Shown one piece after another: positions 32,601-38,397 of a DNA stretch of 64,000 nt; position 1 is the first letter of the stretch, and each line of letters begins with the position of its first letter. The notes beneath the pieces were generated by a model. That model had not been told where the DNA came from. It worked only from the letters and a program-made list of their open reading frames with translations, and did not search any database. Source of the stretch: Siphonodentalium dalli (Eukaryota; Mollusca; Scaphopoda; Gadilida; Siphonodentaliidae); contig CP136069.1 in the NCBI GenBank assembly GCA_032622095.1, forward strand, positions 40,276,194 to 40,340,193, given 5' to 3'. The position numbers and the translations under genes were made by a program.

Positions 32601-34554
32601 GCAGTAAATCTGGATTGCGAAATTGTTTTTATTAGATTATCACTGATAGTTGTGTCCCGAATCGAAGTAAATATTTATAATTGAGCGTAGTTCAGACAAA
32701 TGTTTTCTATGGAGTGGTATGGTCGATTTGCTTGATATTTTGGACGATGAATACTACATTCCTCCACTTGCCGTAGCTTCTGAGTATTAACTTATCAGTT
32801 TCACACACCCGAACAAGCCCATAACATGTGTTTAAGCTTCCACTTGTGAGAGAACAATCATTATTCCGGAAAGACAATCAGGACAGGTTTTATAATGTTA
32901 TGCAAAAAGTAATAAAAATGTAATTGAATTACATGAATTTTATGAAGTAATGCATTACTTTGAATTACATGTAATGTAAAAAGGGCCCATTGCAGATTAC
33001 TTTCCATTCAATACTTGACAAAAAGTAATGCACACCATTAAACATTACTGTTACCCCATCCCTGTCCAACATTGAGTTTCCAACCCCCTCAACACTGGAT
33101 TGTATTTTTCCATCTGATGACCAATATGCAAAATATTAACCTCCTTTAAACTATATATTTCAGTACGTACATCTGGATGAATCACATGTGAAGAAGAGTG
33201 CCATATCGTTGGACAAGCTGATTGAGCGTGCTAGACACCAAGCAAACGTCACTCACAATGCAATCAAACAGAAACTTGGACCACCTGAACTTTGGGGAGC
33301 TAACCACTTCAAGAATATTGTCGAGTCAAAGAAATCAGCAAAGAGCCCCAAGTCAACAACAGGTGAGCAGGTCCTAGATAGGTCAGCTGGTTTGACCAAG
33401 ATCATTAATTGCCAGGTTTTAAGGACCAGATGCACATGATAAAAAAATATATTTCAAAATGGATTTTCAACAAACAACCTTGTTATCTGAACATTTCTCA
33501 TTAAATTTGGTACAAGCAATTATTGTGAACAATCAATATGTTAAAAGTAATATCCCCTTTGTACAGCCGTCACCATTCAATCAAAATAAATTTGGGTTTT
33601 CATGGATATTCCCGAAAAACGCTGAAGAACGCTTGTTGAAGAACGGCAATACTTTCGTCGCCTAACTTCGTGGGCTCTGTCTATCTATACAGCACTTTTG
33701 AATTAGCTTTCCGTCTCCATTTGGGGTAAAAAAAATGTTTGGCCAAATAAAATGTTCATAATAAATTTGGCCACCAACAGCACTAACACTGTTTATTCAT
33801 GATTTATGCAAATGAAATGAGAGCACTTGAAATATCCCCTAATATGAATGAGAATCAAGAAAACAAGAGACTTTCTGGGAATTTGGAATTTAGGGAACAT
33901 AAATTGGGAACAAACGTGACTATTTAGTGAGTATTTACCATACGGGTAGGAAATGGGGCCATTTCGGCCCCTAGTGTTGCCTTAGTAATCCTGCGCTTGT
34001 GCTACCAAAATATGACCACAGTATCTCCAATGCTTACCTTGATTTTTGTTTTGTTAGAGTTTACTGTTGTTTTAGCTGCAAGATTAAACATTATTATATG
34101 TCGCAGTTTAGCCTATAATAAATAATATATAATTTCAGGTTCTGAAATCCCTTCAGACGATGGAACTACGCTTAGATGGGTTCCTTGCGATGGGGATGAC
34201 AGTGGCGACGAAATATCTCAAATTCCCCATGTCGAGATGCAGACAAATCCAAACGTCATAATGGCAGGGCTTCTATTGGTCGATAACTTCCTGAAAACAG
34301 ACCAATCAAACTACATCATTCTTGGCCCAAACATTCCACCGGAGTACCTGCGGCCGATTGTGACATATAAGACAGCGCAGACGTGCTTCAGACGGCAAAA
34401 TATTAAGGGGCGACAATACATTATTGTCTTCCATAGAGTTCATCCACTGAAGATGGTTGAAAGCGTTAATGAGGGAAAGGGAAATCTTTTCTATCGCCTT
34501 GTCAAAAAGTCTGAACTGCCGACTTCTGTGGAGCCTATGTCCACATCACAGTAA
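5338..34554 (+). CDS. Gene 1: NEK9-type RCC1 propeller / dsRBD-like / R3H-like protein, 16 exons, 5' end not found
   Basis: Joined exons: 5338-5637, 6795-6929, 8379-8420, 10379-10504, 13465-13625, 16927-17047, 18439-18515, 19177-19294, 20397-20547, 22262-22377, 24207-24347, 25222-25368, 26452-27862, 28433-28556, 33164-33362, 34139-34554. Every border is AG/GT and every phase matches its neighbour, giving about 1,261 codons with no stop until TAA at 34552. Exon 1 begins in phase 1, so at least one upstream exon is missing. Order: disordered acidic head, seven RCC1 blades, four dsRBD-like modules, helical linker, R3H-like C-terminus. The propeller resembles NEK9 (for example MTFGKGKAGCLGHG and VLAWGRG), but no kinase domain is visible in the window. 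The dsRBD plus R3H-like tail recalls NKRF, so an RNA-binding role, perhaps nuclear, is inferred. The introns are filled with hairpin repeats. Exon structure is well supported; function is not. Confidence 0.85.
5663..5806. repeat. Family C foldback element, copy 1
   Basis: Inverted arms TACAGTAATGCCCTAAGTAA and the reverse complement around a core with GGATTTAGTCAG..ATATGGCTTGTTGCC. It is in intron 1 of gene 1, 26 bp after exon 1. Confidence 0.75.
6361..6720 (-). mobile_element. Family A hairpin element, copy 1
   Basis: Terminal inverted repeats TTAACCCTTTACCCAACA enclose two 69-bp palindromes whose arms begin GCCAATGCATTCTCTTATAT. It is in the orientation opposite to the 11149 copy. The right TTAA has decayed to TTTA. 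Confidence 0.85.
6795..6929 (+). CDS. Gene 1 exon 2: Ser/Asp-rich linker
   Basis: The acceptor is ttttctag and the donor gtaagt, 135 nt, phase 1-1. It encodes WAFSREMDSRSGSKSGSKAD followed by an acidic stretch ending in IVFHKK. It looks like a disordered linker with potential phosphorylation sites. It sits between two family A hairpin elements (6361-6720 and 7010-7350). Confidence 0.75.
7010..7350 (+). mobile_element. Family A hairpin element, copy 2
   Basis: TTAA-flanked ends TTAACCCTTTACCCAACA and TGTTGGGTAAAGGGTTAA. Palindromes are at 7040-7108 and 7143-7211. Each has perfect 27-bp arms, a T/C mismatch, a 5-bp inner stem CGACC/GGTCG and an ATA loop. The second palindrome is the reverse complement of the first. 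Confidence 0.88.
7485..7726. mobile_element. Family A' element: other ends, same palindrome, copy 1
   Basis: Ends TTAACCCTTTGAGTGCCAGG and CCTGGCACTCAAAGGGTTAA, 242 bp. It contains a single copy of the same 69-bp palindrome as family A, plus a hairpin GGGCCGATAATATCGGCCC. Confidence 0.8.
8379..8420 (+). CDS. Gene 1 exon 3: 42-nt micro-exon
   Basis: The acceptor is tttttcag and the donor gtatgt, 42 nt, phase 1-1, encoding EQDTNLPDIQFHS. It is supported by the strong polypyrimidine acceptor and exact phase match. It could be skipped without changing frame. Confidence 0.65.
8436..8685. mobile_element. Family A'' element, copy 1
   Basis: Ends TTAACACTTCCATGACTGGAGC and its complement GCTCCCATCATGAAAGGGTTAA. 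Two diverged palindromes begin GCCAGTGCATTCTCTTATAT. Confidence 0.75.
8757..10164. mobile_element. Family B element interrupted by a D-type element
   Basis: The left half (8757-8945) and right half (9905-10164) match the intact copy at 16283-16744. Both outer palindromes with GAATGAGGTCCC are present. The 0.96-kb D element lies between them. Confidence 0.75.
8946..9904. mobile_element. D-type element with internal tandem units
   Basis: It starts TATACGCCCTTTTGAAAAAA and ends GTAGCTCTTGTTTA. It has about five diverged units containing TCCGGATGATAACTTTAGT, a GTTCGAATTTGGGTTCCGT block and GAGTTATGCCCC. A similar element is at 19727-20156. It has no coding capacity. Confidence 0.65.
10379..10504 (+). 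CDS. Gene 1 exon 4: acidic linker before the propeller
   Basis: The acceptor is atgacag and the donor gtacat, 126 nt, phase 1-1. It encodes VYLSSESDGSDEEPDDFSNC and then a short basic-hydrophobic stretch (CKVLIEDVPKVNTSPG). The acidic SxSDxSDEE run resembles a casein kinase 2 type target; that is an inference. Confidence 0.75.
10542..10555 (+). repeat. Poly-G tract in intron 4
   Basis: 14 consecutive G, 37 bp after the exon 4 donor region. Confidence 0.9.
11149..11525 (+). mobile_element. Family A hairpin element, copy 3
   Basis: Full ends with TTAA on both sides and both palindromes; the first has one arm change (GAATTCATTGGC). Confidence 0.88.
13058..13417 (+). mobile_element. Family A element, copy 4, second palindrome cut to one arm
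   Basis: The first palindrome is intact. The second is reduced to 13237-13269, ending in GAGTCGACC directly before AGGGCATAAC. The right end reads GGGTTAC instead of GGGTTAA. Confidence 0.85.
13465..13625 (+). CDS. Gene 1 exon 5: RCC1 blade 1
   Basis: The acceptor is ttttagcag and the donor gtatga, 161 nt, phase 1-0. It encodes PVYYWDESTG, a tryptophan-containing strand as in the first blade of NEK9, then IKQVACSKSHHAAVTDNGML, which is the RCC1 blade signature V-x-C-x-x-x-H-x-A-x-T-x-x-G, closing with LLFWE. Confidence 0.85.
14239..14475. mobile_element. Family A'' element, copy 2, right end lost
   Basis: Begins TTAACCCTTTCATGTATGAAGC and carries GCCAATGCATTC and GCCAGTGCATTC palindromes. 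No matching right terminal repeat was found. Confidence 0.6.
14654..15860. repeat. Family C foldback split by a ~1-kb insertion
   Basis: The left arm and most of the core are at 14654-14800 and the remaining right arm at 15794-15860. Insert 14801-15792 has no terminal repeats I can define and no coding frame. Confidence 0.7.
16283..16744. mobile_element. Family B element, intact copy
   Basis: Two palindromes of the GAATGAGGTCCCC type flank a ~270-bp centre (CTCTATATCCCCAAATTGGC, CACATCACCATCTT). The ends GGCCTGAACATATAGAGCTG and CAGCACC..CAGGTCTGCC are a subtype of family B. Confidence 0.7.
16927..17047 (+). CDS. Gene 1 exon 6: RCC1 blade 2, first part
   Basis: The acceptor is tatatag and the donor gtaagg, 121 nt, phase 0-1. 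It encodes LKPASGKIMSSQPLAPKFAK and then ESIKQVVCGDGFVVCLT, the inner strands of an RCC1 blade; the cysteine-glycine pair is at the expected place. Confidence 0.85.
17457..17649. mobile_element. Family A'' element, copy 3
   Basis: TTAACCCACATTAAAGATC to ATAGGGTTAA with two diverged palindromes. It lies in intron 6. Confidence 0.6.
18127..18389. mobile_element. Family A'' element, copy 4
   Basis: TTAACCATTTCATGATGGG to CATGAGTTATTAA. The second palindrome (from about 18284) is nearly perfect. It ends 49 bp before exon 7. Confidence 0.65.
18439..18515 (+). CDS. Gene 1 exon 7: RCC1 blade 2 end and turn
   Basis: The acceptor is tgtttcag and the donor gtaaac, 77 nt, phase 1-0. It encodes DKGYVMTFGKGKAGCLGHG, the part of gene 1 most like the NEK9/NEK8 propellers, including the GCLGHG turn typical of RCC1 repeats. 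Confidence 0.88.
19177..19294 (+). CDS. Gene 1 exon 8: RCC1 blade 3
   Basis: The acceptor is gtcaacag and the donor gtaaga, 118 nt, phase 0-1. It encodes PKVVAGLSKYKVAHIACGPS followed by HVLAITEKHEVLAWGRGCM. This is an almost canonical RCC1 repeat (ACGxSHxLAxT and WGRG). Confidence 0.9.
19727..20156. mobile_element. D-type element, copy 2
   Basis: Has two internal units with GGATGATAACTTTAGTAAGT and TTTGGTATGTGTGTTTATTA, and ends CACGCCCTACCGATGCTCTTG. It is in intron 8. Confidence 0.6.
20397..20547 (+). CDS. Gene 1 exon 9: RCC1 blade 3/4 junction and blade 4
   Basis: The acceptor is ttttgcag and the donor gtttgt, 151 nt, phase 1-2. It begins GKFGLSSS, the glycine turn closing blade 3, and then gives AYCGEDCAVIVTKDHRILFA, the strands of blade 4. 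The histidine and glycine positions are degenerate here. Confidence 0.85.
20843..21667. mobile_element. hAT-like non-autonomous element
   Basis: Terminal repeats AGGGGTGGGAGGTA and reverse complement (CTCGCACCCCT), about 825 bp. It is flanked by GGGTGATT (20835-20842) and AGGTGATT (21668-21675), seven of eight bases matching, as expected for an 8-bp hAT target duplication. No transposase is seen. Confidence 0.6.
22262..22377 (+). CDS. Gene 1 exon 10: RCC1 blade 5
   Basis: The acceptor is ttccacag and the donor gtgagt, 116 nt, phase 2-1. It encodes LKHESLAGKSKFSLIKGTPF and then LVKTAAVGADHVAIVT. The G-x-D-H-x-A-x-x-T core keeps the propeller pattern; the insertion before it parallels the long loop seen in NEK9. 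Confidence 0.83.
22567..22797 (+). mobile_element. Family F TTAA element, short copy
   Basis: Ends TTAAAGTGATGTGAAACACT and CATAATATGTCTTTAA. Longer versions are at 32478-32835 and, interrupted, 52643-53956. Confidence 0.6.
22869..23122. mobile_element. Family B element without its centre
   Basis: Ends CAAGCCTTGAAATAGTGTG and its exact complement enclose two palindromes joined directly by CTTACACCTCAG, 254 bp. Confidence 0.8.
23150..23290 (+). mobile_element. tRNA-derived SINE-like sequence
   Basis: A-box-like TGGCTCAGTTGGTAAGG (from 23165) and B-box-like GGTTCGAATAT (23229-23239), the internal RNA polymerase III promoter pattern of tRNAs. Spacing is longer than in a tRNA and no cloverleaf forms, so it is a SINE or tRNA relic. 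Confidence 0.45.
23640..23677 (+). repeat. Long poly-G tract (~38 bp)
   Basis: Uninterrupted G run directly before a 5'-truncated family B copy. It may form a G-quadruplex; its length may be an assembly estimate. Confidence 0.85.
23678..23966. mobile_element. Family B element, right half only
   Basis: Contains the centre (CAGTTGAAGTTGGTG, ATGCATTTTATCATCTGCAA) and the right palindrome and end (CAGACACACTATTTCAAGGC). The left half is missing at the poly-G tract. Confidence 0.7.
24012..24183. repeat. Family C foldback, copy 3
   Basis: Arms CGTAATGTACAGTAATGCCC and exact complement extend into the flank. It ends 23 bp before exon 11. Confidence 0.8.
24207..24347 (+). CDS. Gene 1 exon 11: RCC1 blades 5-6
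   Basis: The acceptor is attttgcag and the donor gtttgt, 141 nt, phase 1-1. It encodes DGKCWCMGFDQSGSSASSAD, the outer strand of blade 5, and AYNAVDVVCSDTSTLCLSD, a degenerate blade 6 core. A family C foldback lies only 23 bp upstream of the exon (24012-24183), close to the branch-point region. Confidence 0.85.
25222..25368 (+). CDS. Gene 1 exon 12: RCC1 blades 6-7
   Basis: The acceptor is ttttatccag and the donor gtatat, 147 nt, phase 1-1. It encodes DGDVFTWENTGTSNVVIPGR, the blade 6 end strand with its tryptophan, and VTSISCAERHALIAFKSSG, the blade 7 core. This closes a propeller of about 344 residues, the usual size of an RCC1 fold. Confidence 0.87.
25489..25595. mobile_element. Family A'' fragment
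   Basis: Left end TTAAACCTTTCATGACTGGAGC and one truncated palindrome arm (GCCAATGCATACTCTTATAT). Confidence 0.5.
25978..26422. mobile_element. Family B element
   Basis: Complete 445-bp copy with both palindromes. It ends 29 bp before the large exon 13. Confidence 0.78.
26452..27862 (+). CDS. Gene 1 exon 13: 1.4-kb exon with three and a half dsRBD-like modules
   Basis: The acceptor is tatttttag and the donor gtaaat, 1,411 nt, phase 1-2, about ten times larger than its neighbours. Counting from the methionine at 26466, dsRBD-like modules lie at about residues 55-125, 185-250, 305-370 and from 455. The second is the clearest: strand KVRVILFLEG, strand PVAFAMGDG, then helix RKVTKRACCMYALNSI, matching the G-x-G-x-[SK]KKxAKxxAAxxAL region of dsRNA-binding domains. 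Each module is preceded by a helical segment such as LISFMSGVFRKAGVKH. dsRBDs bind A-form RNA; the basic lysines are reduced in modules 1 and 3, so some may be protein-binding. NKRF-like modules are the nearest family I can name. No introns interrupt it. Confidence 0.85.
28433..28556 (+). CDS. Gene 1 exon 14: end of dsRBD-like module 4
   Basis: The acceptor is gtttttcag and the donor gtacac, 124 nt, phase 2-0. With the last codons of exon 13 (DAKKPPYR) it encodes ATVIVEDLEMGHGEAETKTL and KAFTEALCSLY, again strand-strand-helix as in a dsRBD. Exon ends are fixed by phase. Confidence 0.85.
28629..29330. mobile_element. Mutator-like non-autonomous element with 9-bp target duplication
   Basis: Terminal inverted repeats of about 48 bp begin CAGTTCTGATTAAAAC; the two differ by a 2-bp indel. 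Perfect 9-bp duplication AGTCAAGTT sits at 28620-28628 and 29331-29339. The inside has two CCAAT boxes (GCCAATCGC, ACCAATCAGG) but no transposase. It lies in intron 14 of gene 1. Confidence 0.75.
29505..29591 (-). mobile_element. tRNA-like SINE head, minus strand
   Basis: On the minus strand it reads GTCCCCGTAGCTGGGTGGTTAGG (A box TAGCTGGGTGG) and, about 60 nt on, GAGTTCGAACCCTGA (B box). The acceptor stem does not pair well, so a functional tRNA is unlikely. Confidence 0.5.
29762..30158. mobile_element. Family B element, first palindrome partly deleted
   Basis: Ends match CAAGCCTTGAAATAGTGTG. The first palindrome keeps only its right arm; the second is complete. Confidence 0.72.
30394..30489. 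repeat. Hairpin with AAAACAGTTTGTGAAC arms
   Basis: GGATATTCAG and ATGAAAACAGTTTGTGAACTC pair with sequence at 30447-30489. Single copy in the window; related in design to the hairpin at 31903-32002. Confidence 0.65.
30860..31260 (+). mobile_element. Family A hairpin element, copy 5
   Basis: Complete, 401 bp, both palindromes and TTAA ends. Confidence 0.88.
31316..31767. mobile_element. Family B element
   Basis: Complete 452-bp copy with CAAGCCTTGAAATAGTGTG ends and both palindromes. Confidence 0.8.
31903..32002. repeat. Long hairpin
   Basis: ATAAACATACCCTGTT and TTGTACATTCTGGGATT arms pair with 31958-32002 around AAGAAAACAGTTTTCAT. About 100 bp. Confidence 0.7.
32185..32385 (+). repeat. 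Two-copy tandem duplication
   Basis: TTTCGCTACTCCGTTCTGCG..GATGAAATT..GCACATTCAGATTTGATGCATG is followed about 120 bp later by a near copy. Function unknown. Confidence 0.6.
32478..32835 (+). mobile_element. Family F TTAA element
   Basis: TTAAAGTGATGTGAAACACT to ATAACATGTGTTTAA with GAGCGTAGTTCAGAC inside; a related internal fragment is at 28160-28262. Confidence 0.6.
33164..33362 (+). CDS. Gene 1 exon 15: helical linker shared with gene 2
   Basis: The acceptor is atatttcag and the donor gtgagc, 199 nt, phase 0-1. It encodes HVKKSAISLDKLIERARHQA followed by a Lys/Ser-rich tail (FKNIVESKKSAKSPKS). The SAIS-x-D-x-LIE core recurs in the matching gene 2 exon at 61088-61196 with the same phases. 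No known domain is recognised. Confidence 0.83.
34139..34554 (+). CDS. Gene 1 exon 16: R3H-like C-terminal domain and stop
   Basis: The acceptor is aatttcag, phase 1, and the frame ends in TAA at 34552-34554. After an acidic stretch (CDGDDSGDEIS) it encodes GLLLVDNFLKTDQSNYIILG, then PNIPPEYLRPIV, IKGRQYIIVFHRVHPLKMVE and YRLVKK. The helix-strand-helix-strand order and the GRQYIIV strand match the C-terminal R3H region of NKRF, but the R-x-x-x-H signature is not conserved at the aligned place, so the call is R3H-like only. The same domain ends gene 2. A variant poly(A) signal ATTAAA lies at about 34838. Confidence 0.85.
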
Positions 34555-34892
34555 TCATCACAGTTATAATGTAGCTTAGTTCTTTGTGAAGAAGTCAGAA
34601 CTGCTATCAGTGAAATGTTCTTTGAACTACGAACACTGTTGGAATTGTAGATAAAAGAGTTCAACATGATCATGACACTATGTACAAAAACATAATTAAC
34701 ATTCAGTATTGTCTCCAACTAGTGGAAGATTATGAAGCTTGATTTCTGAGATGGTACAAGCAATTATTTGTTGTTTTTTTTTTATATCTTTCACCAGGAA
34801 CAGGAAATTTATTTCATAGTCAGTCTTTTGATTTATCATTAAAGCGACAATGTTGGAAGTCTTTATCATGTGTATGAAAGTCCAATATAGAT

Positions 34893-35510
34893 GTGCTGTT
34901 TATTGTCCCCCCGAAAAATTTATTTTTGGGGGATTATTGTAATCAGCCGCGTCCGTCCGTCCCGTCCGTGCGGAGTTATAACTCCAGTAATGATCATCCG
35001 ATTTGATTGAAACTTGATATGTAGGTGTCTCAACCAAGAACACAGGTGCTCTGCAATTATGGGTTTGATCCGATGTTCTTTTATGGAGTTATTTCCCTTT
35101 TTTCAACTTTTTTTATTACTTAGATAATTTCTCACTTTTTCGGTTACCGGATGATATCTCAAGTTTGGATCCTTTAATTGCAAATACCGTTTTTATGTGG
35201 ATCAGTCATATCAAGATACAGGTTGAGTTCGAATTTTTTTTCTTTGGTTTCCGGATTATAACTCAAGTTTGGACTGTTTAATTGGAAATTCAGTTTTTTT
35301 GTGGATCATTCATATCAAAATACAGGTCAAGTTCGAATTTGAGTTTGATCCAATGATTTTTCCCAGAGTTATGGGCCTTTCGACTTTGAAAAACATTTTT
35401 TATAATTTTCTGTATGAGGGTACCTTCATGGTGTAATCAACTCCTCCTACAGTTTTGATCGTAGATATAGATGACGGAAAAATTATTTCTTTACGGAATT
35501 ATTAACCCTT
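34893..35510. mobile_element. D-like element G with GTCCCCCGAAAAATTT hairpin end
   Basis: Begins with a hairpin GTCCCCCCGAAAAATTTATT..GGGGGA, then tandem units with GGATGATATCTCAAGTTTGG and GAGTTATGGGCC. An inverted copy is at 59918-60613. It starts about 340 bp after the gene 1 stop. Confidence 0.6.
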
Positions 35511-35669
35511 GCGAATTAGAACCTTTTATTTAATCATTTCTATACTAAAGACTCATTGACAAGTAGCTCCCTTAGGTAACATTCAGATAGTAGTTCGTTT
35601 GTTGAACTTACAATATCTGACCAATTCCCACCAATAAATGTGAATCCTTCAGCATGCCCCGTTTAAAAA

Positions 35670-35850
35670 TAATGTATAATGGTCCGTCCATCCGTCCGAT
35701 GATTTATTCATTTCCAGATGATAACTTTAATAAGTCTGAACTGAATGGAGTGAAATTTGGTATATGAGCTTTCTGGCCTAAAATACAGGTCAAGTTTGAA
35801 TTTGGGTTCCTCCTGCCAATTTTCATCAGAGATTTGTCTTCCTGCCATCT
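35670..35850. repeat. Degenerate D-type fragment
   Basis: Contains CCAGATGATAACTTTAATAA and AAAATACAGGTCAAGTTTGA. Confidence 0.45.
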
Positions 35851-36015
35851 ACTAATTTATCCTGTACACCCCTCCAAATGAATAATAGACCATTCCAATA
35901 TATACACCATTTTAACTGAATGGGAAAATCCATTTCTGATGAAAGGGTTATTTCTTACGCAGTTTCAGAGTTTTATCATCAGATATTTATCACTCTCTTG
36001 ATAAAGTTGAGAAGC

Positions 36016-36427
36016 TTGAACCCTTTACCCAACAAACCGGCCAAAACCGGCCAAAACCGGCCAAATAAAGCTTCAACAGCCTAAAATATCTTCGGTCTGT
36101 CTCAATAGAACCATACAAATATGGATATCATTGGAACCGGCTCATTGACCACATTGTGATTGTTACAGTTATGCCCTGTGCCAATGCATTCTCTTATATA
36201 TGCGAGTCGACCATAGGTCGCCTCGCATATATAAGAGAATGCATTGGCCTAAAAAAACACTTTTTTTTAACACTTTTTACCATTTTTTCTTACATTCTTT
36301 AACAATTTTATAATTTTTAATGTGTTAAGCCAATGCATTCTCTTATATATGCGAGGCGACCTATGGTCGACTCGCATATATAAGAGAATGCATTGGCACA
36401 GGGCCCTTCTGTTGGGTAAAGGGTTAA
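36016..36427 (-). mobile_element. Family A hairpin element, copy 6
   Basis: Complete but reversed; the left end is TTGAACCC, the right GGGTTAA. Both palindromes are intact. Confidence 0.86.
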
Positions 36428-36762
36428 CTCGCAAAGATAAAAATTATGGGATCGATGGTATACAGAAGCCACAACTCACCTCAAAACCAAAAGACTGTTA
36501 TGGAGTATTCTCACAATATTTACTCTGTGAAACACAAATATGTTTACTTACTACAGAAATTAACTTTTGGTGCCTGTAGAAAAGTAAATTCACATTGTAA
36601 TTAATGGTTTCTTACAGTCTCATGTAATCATATTGATTGTGCAATGATTGTTGTTTTCAAACATGATGGTCCACATAAAACTATAAATAAGATTATTGAA
36701 TGTCTTGTCATTTCTGCCGACTGTGTCCATGATTATCCCCCTGCAATCAAAGTTGGCACGGG

Positions 36763-37036
36763 CAAGCCTGCAAATAGTGTCTCCTTCATTTGCAGAATGA
36801 GGTCCTCATAGGGTGAATTTAGTGGGCTAGCATCACCAAATTCACCCTTTGGGGACCTCATGCTGCTTAATTTGCAGAAGAGAAACTGCTTAATAGAGGT
36901 GACCATTGGGTGTACATCACCAACTTCAACTGTGGAAATGAATTTGGTGATGCTAGCCCATCGTGCAGGATAGTCACTAAAATCACCCTCTGTGGACCTC
37001 ATTCTGCAAATGACAGACACACTATTTGCAGGCTTG
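36763..37036. mobile_element. Family B element, shortened
   Basis: Ends CAAGCCTGCAAATAGTGT and complement; both palindromes are reduced by deletions. Confidence 0.65.
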
Positions 37037-37058
37037 CACACAGAACGGATTTCATGCA

Positions 37059-37505
37059 TTAAAGGTACTCAATCTGATCAGACGGTCCCCATATCAAAAA
37101 CATTTCTCAAAACAGGCTTTAGTTAATATCAGAATCGATTAATTGCAACAAAATAAATGCTAACCACTTCCAACTATGGTATTAAATTTCCCAAAATGTG
37201 TTATTTATCAACATTTTGTTTAACCAAAATATGGCTGTATTATCACTTGAATATCACGAAATTTTGCCATATTACCACTTGATTTTAGAGTTATCCATCT
37301 TCATCCATGATTCTGTCTGAGACCGTCCGTTTGACGTCGTGTATCTGGGCCACAAATAATTGCACATCTCGAGAAATAATGAACTTCAAAAATCGATATC
37401 TGATCACTCTTGAGCTTTGATGGATGGGTTCCTCGACTCGTATCAAATATTTTTTACCCCTGAAGCCAAAGAAATAGTAATTTAGGAGCATTAATTCGGA
37501 TAATG
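37059..37505. mobile_element. Family H TTAA element, copy 1
   Basis: Starts TTAAAGGTACTCAATCTGAT; shares GATATCTGATCACTCTTGAG and AGCCAAAGAAATAGTAATTTA with 46508-46838. Confidence 0.55.
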
Positions 37506-37672
37506 CATCATTGATTTATTGCAGAGCTAAGGCTCTTAGAATGAAAATTTGTCATTGCCCACTTTTGATCTCTGTATCTCACCTCGCTGCAGGGACCAGT
37601 AAAGAGGTTTCAAATTGGGAGAAGTCACTTTTCCCTGTTTGATTATTAGGGAGGGCTTTCATCAGGAAGAAG

Positions 37673-37879
37673 TACAGTAATGCTCTAATTAATCGACCTC
37701 TTAACCACAGCAGAATTATGGGTAACTTTTCAGGATTTAGTCGGAAATATGGCTTGTTACCATTCATCGGAAAGCTCTCGTCCGATTAATGGCAACAAGC
37801 CATATTTCCGACTAAATCCTTTAAAGTTACCCATAATTATGCTGTGGTTAAGAGGTCGATTAATTAGAGCATTACTGTA
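37673..37879. repeat. Family C foldback, copy 4
   Basis: The largest intact foldback: arms from TACAGTAATGCTCTAATTAA through GGAAAGCTCTCG at the turn. Confidence 0.8.
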
Positions 37880-38179
37880 TTAATGCCGGAAGTTCAATTT
37901 ACACCCTAACATCACCCTTCTGTGATCCAATAGGTATTATGCAACAATTTGAGCTCGGTAATAAACCATTACGGTGAGTAAGAACAACATTATAATCCGT
38001 AAATATAATATAAATATGCTGTTGGGACATGTGCATACTGGTATATGAGAGATGTCACTTCTCCCTTGGTAAATAATTGTGAGAATTGGCACATTCTCCC
38101 AAGTCGCCTTCTAGTGTGGTCCCTCTATCCCAGACACTGCAGATTGTGTTTGAATATTTAGTATGCCCATCAAGTCTGA

Positions 38180-38397
38180 ATTTAGTGTCTGACATTTGCA
38201 GAATGAGGTCCCTAGAGGGTGAATGTCCTGCATAGTGGGTTAGTGTCACCAAATTCACCCTCTGGAGACCTCATTATGCTTGGGCGTTAACTGCTATGGG
38301 AGACCTAGGATCAGATTTAAGTTCCCCAGTTGAAGTTGGTTATTAGTTACCTCGATTATGCATTTCATCTTCTGCAAATTAGGGGATATAATGAAAG
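38180..38397. mobile_element. Family B left part, abutting array 2
   Basis: First palindrome and half of the centre (to GCAAATTAGGGGATATA), then array 2 begins. Confidence 0.6.

Noticed and set aside
33459-33665. 68-codon frame in intron 15
   Set aside because: No splice sites in phase with exons 15 and 16, and no recognisable domain.
5338-34554. Naming gene 1 NEK9
   Set aside because: Only the propeller resembles NEK9. No kinase domain is visible and the dsRBD-like and R3H-like parts are foreign to NEK9.
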